A DNA stretch of 64,000 nucleotides, taken from contig NZ_JBNAMV010000004.1 of the NCBI RefSeq assembly GCF_049705945.1, positions 1,798,001 to 1,862,000 on the forward strand, in the 5' to 3' direction. Each line of letters starts with the position of its first letter. Positions within the stretch are counted from its first letter, which is position 1. The notes beneath the pieces were generated by a model, which was given only the letters and a program-made list of their open reading frames with translations, was not told where the DNA came from and did no database searches. Below, in pieces: positions 41,005 through 49,145 of the stretch. This DNA is from Salarchaeum japonicum_A (GTDB taxonomy: Archaea; Halobacteriota; Halobacteria; Halobacteriales; Halobacteriaceae). A program made the position numbers and the translations under genes.

Positions 41005-41047
41005 GGGAACGGGCGTCCGCCGCGGGATTTCGCTCCCGCCCGTTCCC
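41005..41047. repeat. 11-bp inverted repeat in a divergent intergenic region
   Basis: GGGAACGGGCG (41005-41015) and CGCCCGTTCCC (41037-41047) are exact inverted copies with 21 bp between. A 6-bp inner pair GCGGGA/TCCCGC partly overlaps. Both flanking genes point away, so this is unlikely to be a terminator; an operator or a short RNA hairpin are options. Confidence 0.6.
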
Positions 41048-41118
41048 CTAGACTCAGGGCACGCCGCCCGCTGGCCGCGCCCTCCTACATGAACCGTCGG
41101 TCTGCACGACCCCCTACA

Positions 41119-41124
41119 CTTATC
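41119..41124 (+). promoter_or_regulatory. Probable TATA box of the frameshifted small gene
   Basis: CTTATC lies 26-31 bp before ATG 41150. It points to 41150 as the true start of the frameshifted gene rather than the internal TTG at 41322. Confidence 0.5.
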
Positions 41125-41149
41125 CGTGGTCGTGAGATACAGTCACGTG

Positions 41150-41648
41150 ATGTCTCAACACACGGTTTCCGTGTCCGAGGATAGAGTAAGCCGCCGCGAG
41201 GCGGCTGGTCGAGAAATTCTCGTCCAGTAGTCCTTCTCCCACAGCGACCGCAGAGGGCGGAACAGTCCACGTCGAAGTCGACGGCCACGTCCACGGCCTC
41301 AGCCGCGAGCAGGCCGACGCGTTGCGCGACGAACTCGAAGACGCGCTCACCGCGCGCGAGGAGTTCCTGAACACCGCCTGCGAGCGACGGCTCGACGGGT
41401 CGTTCGTCGTCGAACGACGCGGCGCGGAGTCGGCGGGCCACCGGAAGGTGTTCGACTCCTTCGAGGCCGTCTCCAGGTTGTTCGACCGGCTTCCCGGGGA
41501 GTTCACGGCGGACGACCTGTCCGCGACCGGACTCACCGGCGGTCGGCGGCACATGGTGTTGTGGTTCCTCGTCGAACACCCCGACTTCGCGTGTTCGCTG
41601 TCGAGCCGCCAACCGCTGACCGCGGCCAAGGACGGAGGTGACGCGTAG
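41150..41648 (+). pseudogene. DUF7528-like haloarchaeal gene, apparently frameshifted
   Basis: From ATG 41150 a frame runs for 26 codons (MSQHTVSVSEDRVSRREAAG...) to TAG 41230. A second frame, open from 41190 to the stop at 41648, encodes a coherent acidic domain: TVHVEVDGHVHGLSREQADAL, EEFLNTACERRLDGSFVVER and GLTGGRRHMVLWFLVEHPDF. That domain looks like the haloarchaeal DUF7528 family. The second frame has no ATG or GTG before TTG 41322, which would cut off the conserved opening. The two frames overlap between 41190 and 41227, where a single-base change would join them. Two small hairpins lie in exactly that overlap. A sequencing error, a real mutation or programmed shifting are all possible. 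Confidence 0.65.
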
Positions 41649-41744
41649 CGGCTCAGCCGCCCCGCGGCCGTCCTGACGCAGCCGTACGTGGTTGGTCCGG
41701 AGAAGTGACCGGGACTTTTCCCGGCGCGCGCCCTACTCGCGGTC

Positions 41745-41891
41745 ATGCGTGACGAAGAGGAGATCCGCGAGCAGTACGAGTTCCTCGTCGAACAGCTCGA
41801 GTCAGAGGAGATGAACCACAAAGGTGTACGCGAGATGTTTACGTACTACAAGCGTGCACTAGGTTGGGTGTTGGAGGAAGAATACATTTAG
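41745..41891 (+). CDS. Small conserved haloarchaeal protein, 48 aa
   Basis: A charged, helical peptide beginning MRDEEEIREQYEFLVEQL and ending RALGWVLEEEYI. It has no membrane segment. The regular spacing of Leu, Tyr and Trp suggests an amphipathic helical hairpin that binds a partner. G/C-rich third positions are less marked towards the end, which is A+T-rich. I recognise the type as one recurring in haloarchaeal genomes but know no function. A CCGGGA/TCCCGG hairpin (41709-41724) lies just upstream. The next transcript unit begins with a TATA box only about 25 bp after its stop. Confidence 0.7.
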   Translation: MRDEEEIREQYEFLVEQLESEEMNHKGVREMFTYYKRALGWVLEEEYI

Positions 41892-41917
41892 CGGCAGGAA
41901 CAAGGACCGGCGATACC

Positions 41918-41923
41918 TTTATA
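41918..41923 (+). promoter_or_regulatory. TATA box in front of the putative small RNA
   Basis: TTTATA in the context ACCTTTATACC is one of the clearest TATA boxes in the window. No protein frame follows within 200 bp on this strand, which suggests that it drives an RNA starting near 41945. Confidence 0.55.
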
Positions 41924-41944
41924 CCTGTACGTCCGTTTGATTCG

Positions 41945-42045
41945 GGTGACGCTTCGCTTGGAGGGCCGAAGCGTCAGCGGGGACCAATTCAGGGCGGCAG
42001 CGACCCCGGGTTTTCCGGGGTCATGCCTTTCCCCTTCTGAACTAC
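41945..42045 (+). ncRNA. Putative structured small RNA, about 100 nt
   Basis: Starting about 25 bp after a strong TATA box, the sequence has no open frame but folds well. Stem 1 is TGACGCTTCG/CGAAGCGTCA (41947-41956 with 41967-41976). Stem 2 is GACCCCGG/CCGGGGTC (42002-42009 with 42015-42022), extended by GGCA/TGCC and enclosed by TTCAG/CTGAA (41988-41992 with 42037-42041). GGGGA (41979-41983) could alternatively pair with TCCCC (42030-42034). It has no tRNA, SRP, RNase P or C/D-box features. The end is a guess at the last paired base. The opposite-strand transporter gene ends 70 bp further on. Confidence 0.5.
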
Positions 42046-42114
42046 ACTACGCAGCGATAGCTCCGTGTTCTACGCGTTCGTTCGAAAAATGTCGAAGAGA
42101 GTGGGCCGTCCGGC

Positions 42115-43704
42115 CTACCAGAGGATGGCTGGCCAGACGAAGTAGAAGAGCGCGGTGATGAGCGCCGTCAGCACGAGCGTCATCAGGATGTTGAGGACGA
42201 CGCCGGCGCGCATCATGTGTTTCTGGCGGATGTACCCGCTGCCGAAGACGATGGCGTTCGGCGGGGTGGCGACGGGGAGCGCGAACGCGAAGCTCGCGGC
42301 GACCGCGCCGGAGACGGCGAGGAAGACCGCGGCGGCTTCGGGGACGACGCCGAGCGTCCCGGCGAGCACGCTCCCGAGGCTGACGAGCACGGGTACGACG
42401 ATGGTCGCGGTCGCGGTGTTCGACGTCATCTCCGTGAGGAAGATGATGAGGAGCACGACCGCGAACACGATGACGAGAACGGGGGCGCCGGTGAGGTTCT
42501 CGAAGATTCCGGACGCTATCCAGCGGGTCGCGCCCGTCGCGGCGAACGCGTCGGCGAGCGCGATACCGCCGCCGAAGAGGAGGATGGTTCCCCAGTCGAT
42601 GTCTTCGAGGTCGTCCCACTCGACGGTGTCAGCGAGGACGAGCGCGGGGATGGCGTACAGCCCGACCATCACGTAGTAGAGCAGTCCCTGGTGGCCTTCG
42701 ACGCCGAGCAGGGTTTCGCCGGACCCGCCGTAGAGCGTGGTCCAGAACGCGTTGGATAGGTCGAGGCCGAGCACGGTTTCGAGCAGCCAGTGCAGCGGGC
42801 CGCTGAGCCCGCCGAGCACCCAGAGGCCGGCGGTCGCGGCGAAGATGTAGGCGACGCGGCGGGCGCGCGGCCCGAGGTCGCCTTCCTCGTCGAGGTACTC
42901 GCGGGCCTGCTCGCGGGCGTCGCTCACGTCGCTGATTTCGGGCGGGAACAGCCGGAACGTGAGGACGTACCAGACGATAGGAAGGGTGATGACGACGATA
43001 GGGAGGCCGATGATGAGCCACTCGGCGAAGCTGATGCTGTAGCCGAGTTGCTGTTCGAGGACGGCGGCGACGACGGCGTTCGGCGGCGTGCCGATGAGCG
43101 TGCCGACGCCGCCGACGGACGCGGCGTACGCGGTGCCGAGCAGGGTCGATATCTGGATGTTCGAGAAGGACTCGGCGTCGTCGCCCTGTTCCTGGACTTC
43201 GTCGCGGCCGACGACTTGTGCGAGCACGCCGAGCGCGATGGGCGTCATCATCGCGGTGGTGGCGGTGTTCGACACCCACATCGAGAGCAGCGCGGTGGCG
43301 ATCATTATCGCGCCGATGAGTCGCCGGGGCGTGGAGCCCATGCGCGCCATGATGTAGAGCGCGATGCGGCGGTCGATGTCGTACTTCTGGAGCGCGTTCG
43401 CGAGCATGAACCCCGCGATGAAGAGGAAGATGAGGTGGTCCGCGAACCCGGAGAGCGCGGCGTCGATGTCGGGGTAGACGCCGAACGCGGTGAGCAGGAC
43501 GGGTATCGAGAGCGCGGTGACGGCGAGCGGTATCGCGCCGGTCACCCAGAGCACGGCGGCGAAGACGAGGGTGGCGAGCGCGTACTGTCCTTTCAGGGAG
43601 AGTCCGGCGAGGTCGGGGCCGAACCCGACGACGACGGCGAGTAGTGCGGCGACGAGGAACGTGGCGAAACGGCCGCGTGGACTCCGGATGTCCGTCTGTA
43701 TCAT
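42115..43704 (-). CDS. SLC13/DASS-family (divalent anion:sodium symporter) transporter
   Basis: This 529-residue membrane protein has 11-13 hydrophobic segments and the two repeated substrate/sodium motifs of the DASS family: VSNTATTAMMTPIALG in the first half and MTSNTATATIVVPVLVSLG in the second. Relatives import dicarboxylates, citrate or sulfate with sodium. The exact anion is not deducible. A hydrophilic loop of about 45 residues in the middle (EISDVSDAREQAREYLDEEGD) is typical. The gene has its own promoter in the 50-bp gap to the small HTH gene on the same strand. Confidence 0.92.
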   Translation of the reverse strand: MIQTDIRSPRGRFATFLVAALLAVVVGFGPDLAGLSLKGQYALATLVFAAVLWVTGAIPLAVTALSIPVLLTAFGVYPDIDAALSGFADHLIFLFIAGFMLANALQKYDIDRRIALYIMARMGSTPRRLIGAIMIATALLSMWVSNTATTAMMTPIALGVLAQVVGRDEVQEQGDDAESFSNIQISTLLGTAYAASVGGVGTLIGTPPNAVVAAVLEQQLGYSISFAEWLIIGLPIVVITLPIVWYVLTFRLFPPEISDVSDAREQAREYLDEEGDLGPRARRVAYIFAATAGLWVLGGLSGPLHWLLETVLGLDLSNAFWTTLYGGSGETLLGVEGHQGLLYYVMVGLYAIPALVLADTVEWDDLEDIDWGTILLFGGGIALADAFAATGATRWIASGIFENLTGAPVLVIVFAVVLLIIFLTEMTSNTATATIVVPVLVSLGSVLAGTLGVVPEAAAVFLAVSGAVAASFAFALPVATPPNAIVFGSGYIRQKHMMRAGVVLNILMTLVLTALITALFYFVWPAILW

Positions 43705-43754
43705 TGATACAGCCCTCGCTACCGTCCCCTGTACGTAATGATTTTCGATACGGG

Positions 43755-43991
43755 TTAGAAGTGCCGTACCAGCACGCGCAGTTGTTCGTCGCTGAGTTCC
43801 GCCGCGTACAGGTCGAAAAGCCGCCGCCGTCGGTCACCCGTGAGCCCACGGCTCCCCGACTCCAGCATCGAGACGTGCGCCTGCAGGATGCCGTCTATCT
43901 CGCGCTCGACGCCGCGCTGTTCGTACCCCGCGGCCACCCGGAGCAGCCGCCACGCGAGCGGCGACACCGCCGAGAGGTCTACGTCGTCCAT
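43755..43991 (-). CDS. Small helix-turn-helix (XRE-like) protein, 78 aa
   Basis: The central part, YEQRGVEREIDGILQAHVSM followed by LESGSRGLTGDRRRRLFDLY, has the spacing of an XRE-type helix-turn-helix in which QAHVSMLESG is the recognition region. The C-terminal ELSDEQLRVLVRHF is a short helix. It is probably a stand-alone regulator that dimerises, common next to haloarchaeal transport genes. Its relation to the DASS transporter gene, 50 bp downstream on the same strand, is suggestive only. Confidence 0.7.
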   Translation of the reverse strand: MDDVDLSAVSPLAWRLLRVAAGYEQRGVEREIDGILQAHVSMLESGSRGLTGDRRRRLFDLYAAELSDEQLRVLVRHF

Positions 43992-44048
43992 TCGTGTCGA
44001 GCGTCGCGCACGTCCGCTAAATTCCTGTCGCCCTGCGGTCGTCCGCCG

Positions 44049-44309
44049 TCACGCGACCTCGAACCCGCCGCCCGACTCCTCGCTCGCGCCCTCCGCCCAT
44101 TCGAGTTCGAGTTCGAGGCTGGTCTCGTCTCCCTCGCGTTCGACCTTCACCTCGAACTCCACAGTCTCCGACGGGTCGACGGTGAACTCCTCGCCGCCAC
44201 CGCGGAGCGTCACCTCGCCCTCGTCGAGGCGGTCCGCGACCGACCGCAGGTAGTCCGCGACCGCCGCGCGCGATTCCATCGTCTCGCTCTCGAACAGGAC
44301 TTCTTCCAT
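44049..44309 (-). CDS. Amphi-Trp domain protein, 86 aa
   Basis: The start chosen is ATG 44309 (MEEVLFESETMESRAAVADYL). The sequence up to about residue 70 matches the amphi-Trp domain: a helix with RSVADRLDEGEVTLRGG, then beta strands (VEFEVKVEREGDETSLELELEW). These small proteins are widespread in archaea and some bacteria but have no established role. The C-terminal tail is Gly/Glu-rich. It is divergent from the small membrane zinc-ribbon gene. Confidence 0.8.
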   Translation of the reverse strand: MEEVLFESETMESRAAVADYLRSVADRLDEGEVTLRGGGEEFTVDPSETVEFEVKVEREGDETSLELELEWAEGASEESGGGFEVA

Positions 44310-44385
44310 GCTCGGGAGAACGCGCCGCGAACGCATAACCGTGGTGACGACACGCTTACCCCGCGGCCCCGCCTCCGGCCGCGTG

Positions 44386-44625
44386 ATGGGTTCGCGAACC
44401 CGCACCGCGCTCGCCGGCCTCGTCGCCAGCCTCGCGGTCAGCGCGCTCGTCTACCACTACACCGACTGGTTCGTCTTCTTCATCGCGCTCCCCTTCGTCC
44501 CGCTCCTCTTTCGCGACGACGAAACGGAACCCGCGGTTCGCGAGTGCCCCGACTGCGGCTTTTCGACCCGCAACTCCGATTACGACTACTGTCCGCGGGA
44601 CGGCGCGCGCCTCGTCGAGCGCTGA
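44386..44625 (+). CDS. Small membrane-anchored zinc-ribbon protein, 79 aa
   Basis: The start chosen is ATG 44386 (MGSRTRTALAGLVAS). Two membrane helices fill residues 8-45, followed by a cytoplasmic zinc ribbon CPDCGFSTRNSDYDYCPRDG. The ribbon has only three cysteines (C-x2-C-x11-C) with an Asp (RDG) in the fourth position, so metal binding may be altered. Such proteins are common in haloarchaea without known function. It is convergent with the AI-2E family gene, with the stops adjoining. Confidence 0.7.
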   Translation: MGSRTRTALAGLVASLAVSALVYHYTDWFVFFIALPFVPLLFRDDETEPAVRECPDCGFSTRNSDYDYCPRDGARLVER

Positions 44626-45876
44626 CTACTCGCCGGCGTCCCCGCCGCGCGCTCCCGCAGAGCCACCGTCGTCATCGTGCGTCTCGTCCTCGACGGGTTC
44701 GTTCGCATCGCCGTCCGCGGGCTCATCAGCGTCGATATCCGCGGATTCGTTCGTGTCCGCGTCTGGGTTCGGTGTCGTGCCGTCGGCGACGCGGTTGCCG
44801 ATGGCGTCGGGTTCGATGGGCCGGCCGGCGATGAGCTCCGGGAGGACGAGCTTCACGAAGTGGACGATGAGCACGAGGAGCATCGGGCCGAGGAAGAGGC
44901 CGTACCAGCCCCAGATGAGCGGGCCGAAGATGTACGCGAGCATCACCATGCCGAGGTGGAGGCCGCGCCCGGAGACGTACGGGCGGAGGACGAGGTCGGG
45001 GATGACGTCCACGATGAGGAAGGAGACGACGAAGACGAGGAGCGGGAACCAGAGGAGGGCGGTGCTGGTGGAGACGGCCATCCCGGCGAGGTACGCGAGC
45101 AGGGGGACGTAGATGAGTTTGATGCCGACGACGGGGATGAGGCTGGCGACGCCGGTGAGCACGCCGAGGAGGACGGGGTAGGGGATGCCGAGGCCGGTGG
45201 GCGCGACGTAGTCGAGCGCGGTGTACGAGATACCGCCGATGATGCCGGTGAAAACGGCGTTGAGGATGTTCCCGAAGAAGATGTTGGAGAAGTCGTGGTC
45301 GACGCGCGCGAAGTACGTCTCGACGACGCCGTCCGCGTCGGAGAACCGCCGGCGGAACCACCGGGCGAGTCGGTGGTCGTCCCGCAGCAGGTAGAACGCT
45401 ATCGTGATCATGATGAACAGGTGGAGGGCGGCGTTCCCGATGAACCCGAGGTAGCCCGATGCGTTCTCGATGAACGCCTGCGCAGCGCTGACGAAGTTCG
45501 GGTCGTCCAGCAGGGACTGGGGGTCTTGGACGATGCTGGACACGTCGATGTAGGGCTGGAGGATGGCCTCTAGCTGGGTGAGTTGGATGTCGCGCGCGGC
45601 GAGGAACTTATCGAGCTCTTGGAGGCCGACGGCGAGCGTGTACGCGAGCAGGAGGAGCGCGGGGAGCGCGAGCGCGAGCAGGCTGATGGCGGCGGCGAGG
45701 CTCGGCGGCCGGACGCGCTTCTTCAGTCGGCGGTAGACGGGGCGGGTGGCGTAGTAGAGGAAGACGCCGAAGACGAACGTCCCGAGGAAGTGGTAGACGA
45801 CGAAGGCGAGCGCGAGGGCGAGGAGGGAGCCGGCGGCCCACCAGCCGGCGCGCGCCCGGTCGTAGTCGAACTCCAT
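44626..45876 (-). CDS. AI-2E family (PerM/TqsA-like) membrane transporter
   Basis: The start chosen is ATG 45876 (MEFDYDRARAGWWAAG); the frame upstream is only antisense to the next gene. The 416-residue protein has seven to eight membrane helices and the family pattern: an early RPVYRRLKKRVRPPS loop, a long central soluble segment (DKFLAARDIQLTQLEAILQPY), GIPYPVLLGVLTGVASLIPVVG and the late FGPLIWGWYGLFLGPMLLVL. Members export autoinducer-2 or act as sodium/proton antiporters; which applies here is unknown. The last 65 residues are a highly acidic, Asp/Asn-rich tail. It is divergent from the MgtC-like gene (51 bp). Confidence 0.88.
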   Translation of the reverse strand: MEFDYDRARAGWWAAGSLLALALAFVVYHFLGTFVFGVFLYYATRPVYRRLKKRVRPPSLAAAISLLALALPALLLLAYTLAVGLQELDKFLAARDIQLTQLEAILQPYIDVSSIVQDPQSLLDDPNFVSAAQAFIENASGYLGFIGNAALHLFIMITIAFYLLRDDHRLARWFRRRFSDADGVVETYFARVDHDFSNIFFGNILNAVFTGIIGGISYTALDYVAPTGLGIPYPVLLGVLTGVASLIPVVGIKLIYVPLLAYLAGMAVSTSTALLWFPLLVFVVSFLIVDVIPDLVLRPYVSGRGLHLGMVMLAYIFGPLIWGWYGLFLGPMLLVLIVHFVKLVLPELIAGRPIEPDAIGNRVADGTTPNPDADTNESADIDADEPADGDANEPVEDETHDDDGGSAGARGGDAGE

Positions 45877-45927
45877 ACGCCCGGGTGTTCGGGCGGCGAC
45901 AAAAACCTTCACTCCGCCGCATCGCTT

Positions 45928-47256
45928 ATGCCGCCCGCTCGGCAAGACGGGAGAGTGCCGTTCGGAGCCGAAAACCTCGTCGCGTCGCCGCCCCTCGACA
46001 CCAGCGTCGCCCGTATCGCCATCGCGGTCGCGCTCGGGCTGTTCCTCGGCCTCGAACGCGAGTGGTCGCAGAAAGCCGCGGGCATCCGGACGTTCGCGCT
46101 GTGCAGCGTGCTCGGCGCTATCTTCACGCTCCACGACTCCGCGCGCTGCGCGGGCGACGGCCTCTGCGTGCCCGTGCTCGTCCCGGTCGGCGGGCTGTTC
46201 GTGACGGTGCTCGCGGGCGTCCTGATGTACAACGGGATGGAGGCCGACGAGGGCCTCCACCTGACGACCGCGGTGAGCCTCGTCGTCGCGTACGGCGTCG
46301 GCGTGCTCGCGGGACTCGGAGAACTCCTGCCCGCGACCGTGGTGGCGGTCACGAGTAGTCTCCTCCTCGTCCTGAAGCGCGAACTCCACGGGTTCGCGTG
46401 GGGATTGAACCGAGAGGAGATGCGGTCGGTGACGGAGTTCGCCATCCTCTCCTTCGTCGTCTACCCGCTCCTCCCCGCCGGGACGGTGCCGGTCGCGCTC
46501 GGCCCCGCGACGGTGGACATCGAACCGCGCGTCGTCTGGCTGATGGTGGTGTTCGTCGCGGGTATCGGCATCACGAACTACGTCGTCGTGAAGACCTACG
46601 GCTCGAAGGGCATCGCCGTCACGGGCTTCTTCGGCGGACTCGCGTCCTCGACCGCCGTCGTCGGGACGATGCTCGACCACGTCGGGGAGCGCGCGGAGGC
46701 CGCGACGTACGCCGTCGCGGGCGTTCTCCTCGCGAACGCGGCGATGGCGCTCCGCAACCTCCTCATCGTCCTCGTGTTCACGCTCGGCAGCCGCCCCCTC
46801 TGGCCGGTCGTCCCGGCGCTCGCCGTCGTCGTCCTCGGGAGCGTCGCCGTCGCCGCGCTCACCGCCGACTGGAGCGAGAGCGTGCCGATGGAACTCGACA
46901 GTCCGTTCTCGACGCGGAACGCGCTCTCGTTCGGCGCGATGTTCGCGGTCGTGCTCGCCGCGGGCGGACTTGCGGAGGCGGAGTTCGGCGCGCTCGGGTT
47001 CTACGCGACCGCCGTCTTCTCCGGCCTCGTGTCGAGCGCGGGCGCGACCACGTCAGCGGTCGTCCTCTACCGAACCGGCGGCCTGGAGTCGCACACGGCG
47101 GTGGTGGCGGTGTTCCTCGCGACCGCGTCCAGCATCGGCGTGAAGGTCGCGCTCGCGGCGACGAGCACGAACCGCGCGTTCGCCCGCCGGGTCGCCGCGT
47201 GGAGTACCGCACTCCTCGTCGCCGGCGGCCTCGTCGCGGCCATTTCGGTCGTGTAA
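45928..47256 (+). CDS. MgtC/SapB-like DUF4010 membrane protein
   Basis: The 442-residue protein begins with an MgtC-type domain (ALGLFLGLEREWSQKAAGIR and TFALCSVLGAIF) and continues with a DUF4010 part (GITNYVVVKTYGSKGIAVTG then FFGGLASSTAVVGTM, and FSGLVSSAGATTSAVVLYR). About 12 membrane segments are visible. The family is linked to magnesium homeostasis and ATP-synthase regulation in bacteria, but transport is unproven. The start at 45928 follows a TTATG-type box poorly, so it may use another start nearby. Confidence 0.85.
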   Translation: MPPARQDGRVPFGAENLVASPPLDTSVARIAIAVALGLFLGLEREWSQKAAGIRTFALCSVLGAIFTLHDSARCAGDGLCVPVLVPVGGLFVTVLAGVLMYNGMEADEGLHLTTAVSLVVAYGVGVLAGLGELLPATVVAVTSSLLLVLKRELHGFAWGLNREEMRSVTEFAILSFVVYPLLPAGTVPVALGPATVDIEPRVVWLMVVFVAGIGITNYVVVKTYGSKGIAVTGFFGGLASSTAVVGTMLDHVGERAEAATYAVAGVLLANAAMALRNLLIVLVFTLGSRPLWPVVPALAVVVLGSVAVAALTADWSESVPMELDSPFSTRNALSFGAMFAVVLAAGGLAEAEFGALGFYATAVFSGLVSSAGATTSAVVLYRTGGLESHTAVVAVFLATASSIGVKVALAATSTNRAFARRVAAWSTALLVAGGLVAAISVV

Positions 47257-47312
47257 TACTTGCCGGAGACGAAACGGACACCTTTTACCTCGGGGGCGTG
47301 CGTTCTTCCCTC

Positions 47313-48689
47313 ATGAACCGGGAGACAGCAGAGCCGAGCGTCACCGAGATGCCCGGCGAACGCGCGAAGCAGTGGGCCGACCACCACGGGCAGCACGCCG
47401 CTCCGAGCACGTACGTCTACGACTTCGTCTGGGACACCTCCGAGTGGGCCGAAGGCCCCTTCTGCACCGACGTGGACGGCAACGTCCTCCTCGACTTCAC
47501 GAGCCACGTCGCGTCCGCCCCGCTCGGCTACAACAATCCGAAAATCATGGACACGCTCGACGAGTTCGGACTCGTCGACCCCCTGAAAATCGCGGGACAG
47601 GACTTCTACGTCTCGAACGGCGGCACGCCTGACGACCCCGATATTCCGGGCCCCACCCAGCTTCTCGACCGGCTGACGGAGACGACGAGCCACTACGACC
47701 TCGACACCGCCTTCCTCTCGAACTCGGGCGCGGAAGCCGTCGAGAACGCCATCAAAATCTGTTACGCCGACGGCGGCCACCGCGCGATTACGACCGAGGG
47801 CGCGTTCCACGGCCGCACCCTGGGCGCGCTCAGCCTCAACCGCTCGAAGTCCGTGCAGCGCCGCGGCTATCCCGAGATTCCGGGCGTCGTCAGCGTCCCC
47901 TACTGCTCGTGCACCGGTGAGTGTACGTGTGGCTGGAAGACCGACGGTCCCGGCGGGAACGCTCTCGCAGACCGCCTCCACCCGACGCGCGGCAACATCC
48001 CCCCGGAGGAGGTCTCCTTCCTCATCATCGAACCCCAGCAGGGCGAGGGCGGCTACCGTGTCCCCAGCGACGAGTTCGCGCAGGACATCGCCGACCTCAA
48101 GGCCGAACACGGCTTCAAGATAATCTCCGACGAGATTCAGGCCGGCCTCGGCCGCACCGGCGAGATGTGGGGTATCGACCACCTGCCGTTCGACCCCGAC
48201 GTTATCACGTCCGCCAAGGGGCTTCGCGTCGGCGCGACCGTCGCCAACGGCGACCTCTTCCCCGAGGAGAAGGGTCGGCTGTCCTCCACGTGGGGCGCGG
48301 GCGACATCCTCGCGTCCGCCCAGGGCGTCGCCACGCTCGACGCCATCCAGGAACACGACCTGGTCGACAACGCGCGAAAGCGCGGCCGTCAGCTCACCGA
48401 ACTCGTCGCGGACTTCGACTCCGAGTACGTCGTGGACGTGCGCGGCCGCGGCCTGATGTTCGCCATCGAACTCGACACCAAGGACCGCCGGGAAGCGCTC
48501 GTGAAGGCCGCCCTCGAACGCGGCCTCCTCACGCTCGGCTGCGGGTACAAGGCGCTGCGCCTCCTCCCGCCGATGGACGTGACCGCTCGCGAAATCGAAC
48601 TCGGCACGAGCATCCTCTTCGACGCGCTCGAAAGCCCGCGCGTGAAACAGGCGAGCCCGAGCCTCGAACACTCGGAAGACGCGGTCTAG
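47313..48689 (+). CDS. Class III aminotransferase with internal cysteine cluster
   Basis: The 458-residue PLP enzyme starts at ATG 47313 (MNRETAEPSVTEMPGERAKQ). Class III motifs are clear: FLSNSGAEAVENAIK, EGAFHGRTLGAL, EVSFLIIEPQQGEGGY, IISDEIQAGLGRTGEMW and DVITSAKGLRVGA (catalytic Lys). Candidates are 4-aminobutyrate or ornithine-type omega-transamination. An insertion at about residues 195-215, PYCSCTGECTCGWKTDG, carries four closely spaced cysteines not found in classical enzymes; a metal or Fe-S site is possible. A CCTTTTACC box precedes the start by about 27 bp. It is convergent with the CBS protein gene. Confidence 0.88.
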   Translation: MNRETAEPSVTEMPGERAKQWADHHGQHAAPSTYVYDFVWDTSEWAEGPFCTDVDGNVLLDFTSHVASAPLGYNNPKIMDTLDEFGLVDPLKIAGQDFYVSNGGTPDDPDIPGPTQLLDRLTETTSHYDLDTAFLSNSGAEAVENAIKICYADGGHRAITTEGAFHGRTLGALSLNRSKSVQRRGYPEIPGVVSVPYCSCTGECTCGWKTDGPGGNALADRLHPTRGNIPPEEVSFLIIEPQQGEGGYRVPSDEFAQDIADLKAEHGFKIISDEIQAGLGRTGEMWGIDHLPFDPDVITSAKGLRVGATVANGDLFPEEKGRLSSTWGAGDILASAQGVATLDAIQEHDLVDNARKRGRQLTELVADFDSEYVVDVRGRGLMFAIELDTKDRREALVKAALERGLLTLGCGYKALRLLPPMDVTAREIELGTSILFDALESPRVKQASPSLEHSEDAV

Positions 48690-48716
48690 CGGGCGACTCG
48701 CTTTTTGCTCGCCGCC

Positions 48717-49106
48717 TCAGGCGGCCGTGGAGAGGTAGGCGGTGATGTCCGTGGTGGATATCATGCCGATGACGCCCGCGGTGTCGTCGACGACGGGGAC
48801 GTGGTGGATGCCGTGGTCGATGAGGGTCTCCGCGACCTCCACGATGGGTTCGTCCGCGGTGACGGTGACGAGGTCGGTGCTCATGTACTTCGAGACGGGG
48901 TCGTCGCGCGTGATGGTGCCGTCGGCGGCGATGGCGACGAAGTCCGTCGCGGTGAGGATGCCGACGAGTTCGTTCTCCTCGTTCACGACGACGACGGAGC
49001 TGATCTCGTGGTCCCGCATCACGGACGCGGCCTCCTCGACGGGCGTGTCGGGGCTGACGCTCTGAATCGGCGCGGACATGAGTCTGCCGACGAAAATATC
49101 GTCCAT
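48717..49106 (-). CDS. Two-CBS-domain protein, 129 aa
   Basis: The start chosen is ATG 49106 (MDDIFVGRLMSAPIQSV). Two CBS motifs fill the protein: SPDTPVEEAASVMRDHEISSV then VVVNEENELVGILTATD, and TADEPIVEVAETLIDHGIHH then VPVVDDTAGVIGMIS. A CBS pair forms a Bateman module that binds adenosine nucleotides such as AMP, ATP or SAM and regulates a partner. No effector domain is attached, and the partner is unknown. The gene shares a short gap with the 107-aa protein gene on the same strand. Confidence 0.92.
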   Translation of the reverse strand: MDDIFVGRLMSAPIQSVSPDTPVEEAASVMRDHEISSVVVVNEENELVGILTATDFVAIAADGTITRDDPVSKYMSTDLVTVTADEPIVEVAETLIDHGIHHVPVVDDTAGVIGMISTTDITAYLSTAA

Positions 49107-49145
49107 ACCTCTCGGTTGTGCCACCACCCACAAAGGGGCTTTCGC

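Noticed and set aside
41322..41648. TTG 41322 as true start of the DUF7528-like gene
   Set aside because: It would remove the conserved opening of the domain that is still readable in frame upstream, and the promoter points to 41150.
41945..42045. tRNA gene
   Set aside because: No T-loop GTTCRA, anticodon arm or CCA-adjacent acceptor stem can be built; the fold is two hairpins instead.
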